From: Adineta ricciae
Lineage: Eukaryota; Rotifera; Eurotatoria; Adinetida; Adinetidae
NCBI GenBank assembly: GCA_905250025.1
Contig: CAJNOJ010000285.1
Coordinates: 1 to 64,000 of the forward strand
Reading direction: 5' to 3'
Length of the DNA stretch: 64,000 bases
In this document: positions 22,234-31,962 of the stretch, one piece after another
Layout: each line of letters starts with the position of its first letter
Numbering within the stretch: the stretch's first letter is position 1
Position numbers and translations under genes: made by a program
Notes under the pieces: model-generated
Database searches by the model: none
Told to the model about the DNA's origin: nothing
The model's input: only the letters and a program-made list of their open reading frames with translations

Positions 22234-22801
22234 AGTATTATTTTGTAAATGATCAAACTGAAATCAGTTTTGAAAAGCGAAGTATATATATATGTGAATA
22301 TTAGTCATGATGATGAGACTTATTTTTTCAATATGTAATAAAGGATCAATAGCTTATTAAATAAAGAATAGAAAGAGTACATTGAATAAAAATGACTCGT
22401 CATGCATTTTCATCTACTTAGATGATGACATTCTCTTAAATCTGAGATGGAGTGATAAAGTAATAAGCAACTGTTGTTCAATACTTGTGAAATCTTAATG
22501 AAAGAACAAGAAAGTAAATATATGACATCGGATTGATATTTGTATAACAGAAATTCGAAAAGTTATACATCGATCGCTCAGAGTAGCGGCGTAATCAGAA
22601 AATTGGCGGTGGACAGGCTCAGCTTCACGTCTTCCTATCTTTCTAAATTTGTTTAGTGTAAACTTAACATGTGCTGGAGGTACAGAGTGTGTAAATCTTG
22701 ATCGTGAAGAAATGCTATGCTATTCGTTCACACATTGTAGAAGGGATAGGAATCGTTATTGCAACGAGAAGAAGCACTGTCAGCTGACGAAAAGTTGGTT
22801 T

Positions 22802-23113
22802 TCAAGGTAATAACTCGATGTATAAATCAACAGTGTTGTCCATTGTTTTATCTTTCAACACAGACTTCAGAACCTGTATCTTGTTGCACAAAGGTGGAAA
22901 ATCAACATTCATTTGTGTTCCCAATGGTTGAATCGATTCGATGTGAAGAAAATTATTACTCTCCGGACATAGCGCATATATGCCATTCAGAATAAGAGTA
23001 TTGGCATCAGAAAAGCGATCATTCACCTTTAACAATATCGAATCAAATATATGATAGAAAAGAATCAAAACTTCCTTGTCGTATGAAATATCATATAGCA
23101 TATATTGAAGCAA
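22802..23113 (-). pseudogene. hAT transposase relic 3
   Basis: The frame includes ILLKVNDRFSDANTLILNGI and ALCPESNNFL. It aligns in order with the relics at 26840-27148 and 28465-28700 (VKLHDRFSSKTLLLMKSMS, VYLESENFLNG). It is therefore a diverged piece of the same ZMYM1/DUF4371-type hAT transposase. Flanking GGTGGACAGGCT(C/G)AG at about 22611 and 23124 recurs in shorter form beside the other relics. No dimerisation domain is present. Confidence 0.5.
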
Positions 23114-23327
23114 CTCGAATTTTCGGTGGACAGGCTGAGTCTGCCACTAGCTCATAGACAAATATTAACTCTCGTCCCTTGTCGTAAAGGTCACAGTGTG
23201 TGACTACTGAGAGAAGAGAATGCATCCTTTAAGATAGGTCTTGTGTTTTGGCAAAAATATAAAATTTCATCTTAGTTTTTCATATTTTATTTTATTATCG
23301 AGATGATAAAGATCAAATGACATCAAA

Positions 23328-24423
23328 TCAGATAGAAAAAGTTAAAAGTTGATTTGAAGTTTTGAATTTTTCAATAATGGCATCTTGCTGTACCTTATTA
23401 AAGTCATTATCTTTGATATCTAAATATCTCATTGTAGAAATATTGAAGATAACTGATGGTAATTTTGTCAATTCATTTCTAGCCAAATTCAATGTATGTA
23501 AATTTTTCACATTTCGAATTCCTGTTGAAATTGATTGAATTTGATTATTATCAAAGTAGAATATTTTCTTTAATTCAGTACTATAACCCAAATTTCCAAT
23601 ACCATCAAGATCTGTTAATTTATTATATGATAAATATAATTGGGATAAATTCGGTAAATCATCGGGAAGATATTCGATTTCACAATGATTGACAATCAAT
23701 ATACCAATACTTCGATGACCATTGAGCGATTCTAGTGAATGAAGTTTTGGATTATGTGATATTTCCAAATAAAATAATCTTTCAAGGTTCACAAGAGTTT
23801 TTGGTAATATTGATAGTTGTTGATGAATTAATGATAAATGATTTAATGAAGTTAATCGACCAATATTATCAGGGAGAGATATAAGACCTGTATTCGATAA
23901 TTCGAGTGTTTCTAAATTGAATAAACTACCGAATTCTTCTGGTAAATAAGTTACAGGAGTATCATATATTCTTAAACTTGTAAGCGAATATACCGAATGG
24001 CCGGTACTAATTGGTAGTGGAAAATTCGTATTAATATCATGATTATCAGTATAAAAACTGCTATTACGAATGTAAAGATTTTGTAATGAACGTAAACAGA
24101 ATATTGTCGATGGAATAAAGTTTTCATTGACAATGACCAGTTCGTAAACTCTTTGGAAAAAATCCCAACGACCAGATGTCTTATCATATTCAGTTGGTGA
24201 ATAATCAGTCCATGGTAAAAATGGAATAGAAAACGGAAATGTAGCCAAAATTTCTTGGTCATTTGCATATGCGGCACAATCAAGTTTCGTTCCTAGAATC
24301 CAACTATTTGTTTATTTTCTATGATTTTATCAATTATTCATTACCTGGTGATGTCGCTTCGAAAAGAACACCTTGAACTTGAATGATACATGTAAGTAGA
24401 AGTAATAGACCGATATTTTTCAT
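23328..24423 (-). CDS. Secreted leucine-rich-repeat protein (LRR-2)
   Basis: Two exons, 24345-24423 and 23328-24292, with a 52-bp phase-1 intron, give 347 residues. Exon 1 codes a signal peptide (MKNIGLLLLLTCIIQVQG). The mature start KLDCAAYANDQEILATFPFS is nearly the same as LRR-1. The LRRs then diverge (TYLPEEFGSLFNLETLELSN; LPSVIFNISTMRYLDIKDND). The first 30 or so mature residues and the intron are more conserved than the repeat block, consistent with an older tandem duplication and diversification of the binding surface. No transmembrane segment is seen. Probable extracellular recognition or matrix protein; the ligand is unknown. Confidence 0.8.
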
Positions 24424-25557
24424 CTTGTTGTATGTTAAATTTTTTTTGCAAGCGATAAACCTAAAGAATTGCTTTTTAGCTACCGAATATATTTATATGA
24501 AAATATATGTCAAGTAATGATGATATTTATTTTTCGATGTTTTGTCAAGCCTAAATCTATTAACTGAGAATTAAAGAAGTACTTTTGACGTCAGTACTTT
24601 AATTTAACATGCACTGTCATTCTGAGAGTAAAGTATCAAGTTACACTTTAGTAAAGTAATCGATATGATTACTCACTTCTCCCAATATTATTTATATCAA
24701 TTGTCATACTCATCCATATCTATGTATTACAAGTAACTGAAAAATACATATAGATACATCGTTCCATTGGCATGCTAAAGAAAAGAAAAGTGAGAAATTA
24801 TTGTGTAAGAAATAGAAAATTGTCCGATTTTAAATCATGTAAAGTAACCGCTAACATTCGTATAGTTTTATTATAGCCTTTTCAACATTTTTTCAAATGG
24901 AGAAAACGTATTTATTATGTGCAGTAAAATTAATTTTAGATAAATTCAAATCAAAAAAACATTCTACGGCTTGACCGTTGTTCTGAATTCTTCTCATTGA
25001 AATTAAATTGATATTGTTTGTGAAGATGCACCACCTAGGGTATCTTAGAATGGGATTCGCCTGTTGGCTAGGCCAAATGCAGCTCGAGGAGCTCTATCGA
25101 TTCACTACCTTGGATACTATGTTCGAACGTACAGTAGTGGTAAAAATCACTAAATAGTAACTCCTTACTAATGAATGTACTATATCAAAACAATATTGAG
25201 TTAGAGAGGCTAGATCAGTGTTAGACTAAGATAGAACTCGATGAAATCTACCCAGTGAGTAGTTTAGTTGTTATATTGCAGTAACTAACGATGGTAAAAT
25301 TCACTAATTACTGATTTTTCTACTAGTACAGCTTTTAAATGACTTCTTCAATGTACGGAAAGATGAGACTTAACTAGACGAAAGTTAGACCATGATAGAG
25401 TTCGATACGTTCTTTTGAGAGAATGCCTTTTCAGTTTCATCTGTATATGTAGTGCATTGAAAAAGAGTCAGAGCTCTTATGCTGAACGAATACTGTATAT
25501 GATTACTGAGAAAACACTCTTTGCCATAATTGTCCGTACGTTGAAAGCGATTCTTTT
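24424..25557. other. Intergenic, no gene seen
   Basis: AT-rich. Two poorly matching copies of a ~130-bp unit (GGTAAAA(A/T)TCACTAA ... GATAGA(A/G)(C/T)TCGAT) lie at about 25138-25400. Nothing else is recognised. Confidence 0.4.
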
Positions 25558-26190
25558 TGGGTATTACTAATTTATGCTAACACCACCAACGGCCAACTTT
25601 TCGAGATGGCATGTTGGTCACTCCCACTAACACTCACAGAATTGCAAAATCTACATTTTTGAAAGCACAAATGACGTCCGCTCATTGAGTATTGGCGTCC
25701 TGGGTGAACATCTGGGTGAGATTCATAAAAGTCTCAAAACCACCGCACCAAAGCAGACAAGAACTTTCATATTTCCTTCCGTAATTTACACACTCACTCA
25801 TGAGGTAGAAAGGGTGCAAAGGTTATCAGAAGGAGTCACGATATGAATCTATGTGACTATGTGAGTGAGGGTATGAAGGTGTGGGTGAAGATTAGGATGA
25901 GCATATTCATATCAAGCGGAGAGTGAGTTTGGTAGGCAGTAAGGGCTAGTGCATTTAGGGACATCATACAGCCGAATACAAAGGTTCTTGTCTGTTTTGG
26001 TACAGTGATTTGAGACCTTTATGATTCTCACCCAGATGTTCACCTAGGACCCTAGTACTCAATGAACGGACACCATTTGTGCTTTCAAAAATGTAGATTT
26101 TGCAATTCTGTGGATGTTAGTGGGAGTGACCAACATGCCATCTCGAAAAGTTGGCTGTTGGTGGTGCTAGCATAAATTAGTAACACCCCA
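25558..26190. mobile_element. Foldback element with ~208-bp terminal inverted repeats
   Basis: The left arm (25558-25766) and right arm (25983-26190) are inverted copies, about nine-tenths identical, starting TGGGTATTACTAATTTATGC and ending GCATAAATTAGTAACACCCCA. The 216-bp spacer is G-rich on the + strand (GTGAGTGAGGGTATGAAGGT) and has no coding frame. A right half recurs at 27650-27809, with most of the right arm deleted. No clear target-site duplication could be assigned. Confidence 0.75.
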
Positions 26191-26611
26191 TAAAGATGAA
26201 TCACTCTCAAGTCAGAGATCAGGATCAGAGTCACTGTCAACCCAAGGAGTATAAAGAAAATGACAAGAGTGTTATTTTTGTGTACTCAAAAAGTGAGTAC
26301 ACTGCTATAATCGGTCTGTGTGTCCGTCCATCCATTTACACGATCACTTTCGAAAGGAGAGTCAGATCGGGGACGATATTTTCTACTAAGTTTAGTCTCA
26401 TTAGTATCCTGGTCGAGCTCGAAGATGAGAAGAATCCGCCAACAAATGGCTGAGTTATCGAAAAAATTGTCTTTTTTGACCAAATCATGCCTGAGGGGAG
26501 GGGATAGAGTAGTGGCGGTGCCAAAGGTAGGCTCAGTCCACCCTAAGATTTTTTTGGAATCTTAAAAATTAATGACCTGGAAGAACTATTAGAGTTTTTC
26601 TTTCATAAGGC

Positions 26612-27379
26612 TCTTCTCCAGATTGTGTACGAGGTGAACATCTTGTAACATCAATTATTCAACAAATAACTGATCTTCGTAACGAACAAACATATAAACA
26701 AATTTATGATATGGCAAAACAGTTGCGTGATTCAAATGGAATTGATTTCGTACAACAATATCATATAAATCGTAAAACACAAATTCCAACTCGATTTAAA
26801 GTTTTTTTTATTGATTCAACTATTTGATAACGTGAAATATTGTCCACATCAACTGATTTCATGAATAAGATTTATTTTCCTATGATTAATTGTATGTTGG
26901 TGAAGTTGCATGATAGATTTTCATCAAAAACATTATTATTAATGAAGAGTATGTCCACTGTGTATCTTGAAAGTGAAAACTTTTTGAACGGTGAAGATGT
27001 TGCTGCATTTTGTCGTCATGTTAATGTTGATTCAAGCAGCTTGAAAACAAATTCGCTGTTATTAAATCAATGTTCAAGTCGAAAAAAAATCGACGACGTT
27101 ATTCAATTCTTAAAAGAATTAACTTCATATTCTACTGCATTTCCATAAATAATATCAATGATCAAAAATGCTATGACAATGCCAGTTTCACAAGTGGCAT
27201 GTGAACGTTCATTCTCAAAGACGAAAATAGTAAAGAACTATCTTCGTAATTTTATAACTGATATTCTTCTAAGTGACTTAACACTTTTGGCTGTCGAGCG
27301 TGATATTTTCATAGATTATGAGCAAACAGTAGATAAATTTGCACGAAATCATAAGAATAACAGAATTTTATTATGTTAA
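26612..27379 (+). pseudogene. hAT transposase relic 1 (ZMYM1/DUF4371 type)
   Basis: Three coding-like blocks follow one another. About 26612-26828 has VRGEHLVTSIIQQITDLRNE and FVQQYHINRKTQIPTRFK. 26840-27148 has VKLHDRFSSKTLLLMKSMS. 27158-27379 has PVSQVACERSFSKTKIVKNY and LSDLTLLAVERD, the C-terminal hAT dimerisation domain. A stop after FFIDSTI, a one-base loss after SSLKT, and a TAA after STAFP (CAA in the second copy) disable it. The N-terminal zinc finger and most of the catalytic core are missing. It abuts the foldback element at 25558-26190. Confidence 0.75.
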
Positions 27380-27649
27380 GATTATCTGAAACTTTGGAAA
27401 ATATATAATCAAGCATTTACCCTCAAGATATATGTTTGCATGTACTTAGGGCAATCCAAAAGTAGTGAGGGAGGTATGTTATTTTCTTAGGCAGAGACGT
27501 AAAGAAATTTCTTTTTTTACCAAAAGATAGAGCGTGTTTCACTCTATTTTTCTATGCTATTTGATCATTATTAAACTGTTATCATAATAGTAAAATTTCC
27601 ATAAAATCTGTTTTTGTCACATACATGCTGGTAGCATGAACAAGAATGN

Positions 27650-27809
27650 GACTATGTGAGTGAGGGTATGAAGGTGTGGGTGAAGATTAGGATGAGCATA
27701 TTCATATCAAGCGGAGAGTGAGTTTGGTAGCCAGTAAGGATTGAGGGTGGGCGTGACCAACATGCCATCTCGAAAAGTTGGCTGTTGGTGGTGTTGGCAT
27801 AAATTAGTA
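27650..27809. mobile_element. Partial copy of the foldback element
   Basis: Starting directly after the N at 27649, the sequence repeats the spacer end and the outer right arm of the element at 25558-26190, with about 200 bp of the arm deleted. It then continues into the second hAT relic exactly as the first copy does. Confidence 0.65.
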
Positions 27810-28233
27810 ATACCCCATAAAGATGAATCATTCTCAAGTCAGAGGTCAGGATCAGAGTCACTGTCAGCCCAAGGAGTATAAAGAAAAAGACACAGTTAGT
27901 CCAGAAAATGACAAGAGTGTTATTTTTGTGAATCGGTCTGTGTGTCTGTCCATCCGTTTACACGATCAATTTCGAAAGGAGGATCAGATCGGGAACGATA
28001 TTTTCTACTAAGTTTAGTCTCATTAGCATCTTGGTCGAGCTCGAAGATGAGAAGAATCCGCCAACAAATGGCTGAGTTATCGAAAAAATTGTCTTTTTTG
28101 TCCAAATCATTCCTGAGGGGAGGGAATAGAGTAGCGGTGGTGCCAAAGGTGGGCTCAGTCCACCCTAAGATTTTTTTGGAATCTTAAAAATATTAATGAT
28201 CTGGAAGAACTATTATTGTTTTTCTTTCATAAG

Positions 28234-29005
28234 GCTCTTCTCTAGACTGAGTACGATCTGAACATCTTGTAACATCAATTATTCAACAAATAGCCGATCT
28301 TCGTAACGAACAAACATATAAACAAATTTATGATATGACAAAACAGTTTCGTGATTCAAATGGAATTGATTTCGTACAACAATATCATATAAATCGTAAA
28401 ACACAAATTCCAACTCGATTTAAAGTTTTTTTTTATTAATTCAACTATTTGACAACGTGAAATATTGTCCACATCAACTGATTTTATGAATAAGATTTAT
28501 TTTCCTATGATTAATTGTATGTTGGTAGAGTTAAATGATAGATTTTCATCAAAAACATTATTATTAATGAAGAGTATGTCCACTGTGTATCTTGAAAGTG
28601 AAAACGTTTTGAACGGTGAAGATGTTGCTGCATTTTGTCGTCATGTTAATGTTGATTCAAGCAGCTTGAAAAATAAATTCGCTGTTATTAAATCAATGTT
28701 CAAGTCGAAAAAAAATCAACGATGTTATTCAATTCTTAAAAGAATTAGCTTCTTATTCTACTGCATTTCCACAAATAATATCAATGATCAAAAATGCTAT
28801 GACAATGCCAGTTTCACAAGTGACATGTGAACGTTCATTCTCAAAGACGAAAATAATAAAGAACTATCTTCGTAATTCTATGACTGATATTCTTCTAAGT
28901 GACTTAACACTTTTGACTGGCGAGCGTGATATTTTCATAGATTATGAGCAAAAAGTAGATAAATTTGCACGAAATCATAAGAACAACAGAATTTTATTAT
29001 GTTAA
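28234..29005 (+). pseudogene. hAT transposase relic 2
   Basis: This is a second copy of the relic at 26612-27379, highly similar throughout, with the same three blocks ending in PVSQVTCERSFSKTKIIKNY and LSDLTLLTGERD. Lesions differ: a TGA replaces the Cys codon before VRSEHLV, an extra T shifts the frame after FKVFF, and a frame change precedes the dimerisation domain. The CAA that is TAA in copy 1 is intact. The different lesions show that the parent copies decayed separately, or that the two copies are alleles of one locus. Confidence 0.7.
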
Positions 29006-30798
29006 GATTATCTGAAACTTTGGAAAATATATAATCAAGCATTTACTCTCAAGATATGTGTTTACACGTATGTATATTGTTTATTTAATTAAAAAAGGAA
29101 ATTCCATGACAAACTCAGGAGCATGAAACAGGTTAGACTCTAATTTTTGAGTGTATAAAGATTCAGTAATGGCGAGCCCACCCTAGTCTAAATTCCTGAC
29201 GCCGCCGCTATATCTTTCGACCGCTGAGCTGCTGCCAAAGCTATGACGAGACGAGATTAGTTGGTTGTATTTGAAAAAAAGTAAAATCAGATGTATAAAA
29301 GTTTCAAAAAGTTTGGATACAACTTGAATTGTTTTAAATGTGGTAGTTATAATATTCGTAGACGTCGTACTTTGATCTTGATATGAAAATTTATCATCTG
29401 GATTTTCAATCATACAACCGTTCAATCGCTAGTCTCTTCGTATATATTTTATTTGAATAGTATTGGTTAATTTATAAAGAAATTAGAAAGAAACGAACCA
29501 AATATTATCTTGTGATTGGTCGGCTTATCTATGACAATGGAACGACTAATATCAATTGTCGATAGTCAGACGTGTATTTCTTGAAATTACCCATTCTAAG
29601 GAACTTTTTGCTAATTCATGTAATAGAATTGATTACCCATTGGTGATTTCGTTGCGCTCGCTATAAGTAACTCGAAAACTTTTAAAAAAATCTTTCAGCG
29701 CGATCCCTAACGGGATTAAAAATGTGAAACACGACCCAGCCAGATAAACCTTGAATACATAGAATGGTCAATTTATTTCCCAGTCTACATTCTCATTTAT
29801 CTAAACTCAAGCTGTTGAAAGCAATATATCATTATCAATAGCTATGTCTGCTGCTTTTTAAGAAATTTTGCTTCATCGGTCACAATATGTGATCCTTCTT
29901 ATTGTGCTTCCATTAACCGATCTCGATCTGTGACGCGATCCACACGTGTCGATGTAACGAAGTTGAGAATGAACCTGTCTGTGAGACAATGATACGCAGT
30001 TTATAACAGGATCTTTGGGCCTGTCGGTCGTGGTCTGTGGGGAGGGAAGTCCAAATTTCTGCTCCTACACACTTCAACACTCTTTCAGATCGTATTTCGC
30101 AAAAACAATCAAGCACATATTGTAGAGCATTGCAAACTAGCGTTTGATCATTTGTCAAACGAATTGAAGAGCGCTTTTCGTTATGGAGTTACATTCAAAA
30201 ATGTACTACTATAGCATAAATCAATATCTCACTCCATAAACAAGAAAACTGAGATATTATGACACAGCTGAAGAGTCCATGTAAATTGTATAATTAACCT
30301 TACAATTAACAATATCCTTGGACAAAAACAATTTAAATCATAATCAGGATATATTCCCTGTTTACTGATGGATCTGTTAATTGGAGCGTGTCATATCAAC
30401 AAGTTTTATTTGAAAACAGATGCATCCTAGAAGTTGAAAAATATGACTTCTGATGTTATCGTTGATGCTCTGCAACATGTGCATGTTGGTTTCATCCACT
30501 TTTATATATCGGTTTTTCTCACACTAGTGGACTGTTACGTGAACAGGCTGTTCTATGTATTTGAATCCGGTCAGTATGATGGTTGTTTATTGAAAATATC
30601 ACTCGAAAAGATTGTAAAAAAAGTTTTCCGAAAGATTAAAATTAAATATCAATCTTTGTAGACAATTATCATTACAAATATGAAATAGTTATAAATATAA
30701 TATTTCTAATTTTATTCTATATTTAAATTCCTGCTTTTCTTAATTGTTTCAATTCATTAGATTGATTTATATAAATCTAAAATAAAATAAAGAAAAAT
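29006..30798. other. Intergenic, no gene supported
   Basis: Short frames at 29183-29425, 29913-30158 and 30434-30661 have no family pattern. The strand opposite 29190-29230 resembles a tRNA A-box but lacks a B-box, so no tRNA is called. Confidence 0.45.
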
Positions 30799-31221
30799 TC
30801 AAATGATAAAATATTTTTCTTTCATTTCATTTACTTTATTAAGTGCAATTAATAATTGATCAATTTTCTCTGGAAAATCTTCAATTGGATCAAGATATTT
30901 TAAACGCATTCTTGCATCATTTTCGGCATAAATTTCAGCTCGACTTGATTTTTTCAAACCCAACCAACGTAAGAATCTTTTCATCATCAATGACCACATT
31001 ACTTGATTTTCTATGTTCTTTTCTTTCGCTTGATGAAAATTATCATTAATAATTGAAATAAACATACTTAAACAAACAAAAACTACTAAAATAATAAATA
31101 TAGCAAAGCAAATCGGTCCAAGATTTGCATCAGCTTCAATTAATTCATGTGCATCAAATTTCATTAATGTCATTTCAAATAACATTTGAGCAGTTGATAT
31201 TAAATTTGAACATTCATACAT
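30799..31221 (-). CDS. Polycystin (PKD) channel C-terminal part
   Basis: The frame encodes the last transmembrane part of a polycystin/TRPP channel: FEMTLMKFDAHELIEADANL, then GPICFAIFIILVVFVCLSMF, then ISIINDNFHQAKEKN. These match the pore-proximal segment and S6 of PKD1/PKD2 proteins ('EIEEANRVLGP ... NMFLAIINDTY'). A charged cytoplasmic tail of about 80 residues follows, with no EF-hand or clear coiled coil. The frame stays open upstream to a short dispersed repeat at 31236-31277, so the first ATG is not a real start and earlier exons are missing. It lies on the same strand as the large NHL-REJ gene beyond 31909. A PKD1-like protein would need exactly this end, but a helicase fragment and an N separate them. 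Confidence 0.7.
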   Translation of the reverse strand: MYECSNLISTAQMLFEMTLMKFDAHELIEADANLGPICFAIFIILVVFVCLSMFISIINDNFHQAKEKNIENQVMWSLMMKRFLRWLGLKKSSRAEIYAENDARMRLKYLDPIEDFPEKIDQLLIALNKVNEMKEKYFII

Positions 31222-31235
31222 TTTTGATACAAATA

Positions 31236-31277
31236 ATAGATAAATAACGCTCGTCAGTGGTGACTCGCATCACCCTC
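31236..31277. repeat. Short dispersed hairpin repeat
   Basis: TAACGCTCGTCAGTGGTGA and the following TCGCATCACCCTCGACTGA form an imperfect hairpin (TCAGT/ACTGA and GGTGA/TCACC). An inverted relative is at about 17692-17737 and a half copy at 13519-13536. It interrupts the upstream reading frame of the polycystin end. Confidence 0.45.
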
Positions 31278-31612
31278 GACTGAAAATATCACAATATATT
31301 ATCAATTTGATGTTTGTTTTTCTTTGTTTCAGTCAAGAAAAATACTTTCTAATATAATATAAACTGTATTTATTTATTTCTCTATGAAGTAAAGACACGC
31401 TAACGATATAATGATCAACTGCACAAAAGAAAAGAAAAAACAACTGAATATTGATTGAATATAAACAAATACAGATTGGAAAAGCTAAACAAAAAATACA
31501 TCTGCAGAAAAATTCGACAAGAAACTTGTACTTATATTTGCAAACAATAAATGAATAGACAAAAGTTTGAATTACAAAAGAGATTTGTTCAATTACAAAA
31601 GATGCAAATAAA

Positions 31613-31908
31613 TCACATGCGACAAGTGGATGACAAGTAATGAAGATCTGAAATGTTCTGTAAAATTTGTTGAAACCATTCTGAAAAGCGCATTTGTGTT
31701 TCCATGTAGAGTTTGTCTAGTCTCTGCATCTCGGCGACTTGAGATTTACTGGGTTTAATCAGTAAGACTTTGTAATCGAAATGTCGCAAAATAATTAAAT
31801 CAGTTAAACGTTTAACTCTGGACAATGGAACATAGACTGCAGCGATATCATCTGTATCCTTTGGTAACTTTAAATCAATTACAACTTTGTTTAAAGTTTG
31901 TCCCTGGC
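31613..31908 (-). pseudogene. PIF1/Helitron-type helicase C-terminal fragment
   Basis: The fragment begins at the N at 31909 with QGQTLNKVVIDL, then VYVPLSRVKRLTDLIILRHF, then a Leu/Lys-rich tail to the stop at 31613. 'SQGQTL' and 'YVALSR' are the last conserved helicase motifs (V and VI) of PIF1-like helicases and of Helitron Rep-helicases. No earlier motif is present. A Helitron or related transposon remnant is more likely than the cellular PIF1 gene, because of the repeat-rich setting. Confidence 0.6.
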
Positions 31909-31962
31909 NACTAAAAAAATAAATAAAGAAAAATAACAAACTTATTTGAATTTTATCTTTAC

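Noticed and set aside
13684..25880. CACCCTC / GTGTGGG-like tracts as interstitial telomere repeats
   Set aside because: The tracts are short, irregular and without a tandem TGTGGG unit, so they do not support a telomere or subtelomere.
29190..29235. tRNA or tRNA-derived SINE head on the minus strand
   Set aside because: Only an A-box-like stretch is present; there is no B-box, no anticodon arm and no acceptor pairing.
31236..31277. Possible hammerhead ribozyme (CTGACGA core), as in rotifer Penelope-like elements
   Set aside because: No GAAA core segment follows at the right distance, and the other two copies read CTCGACGA, which breaks the required CUGANGA core.
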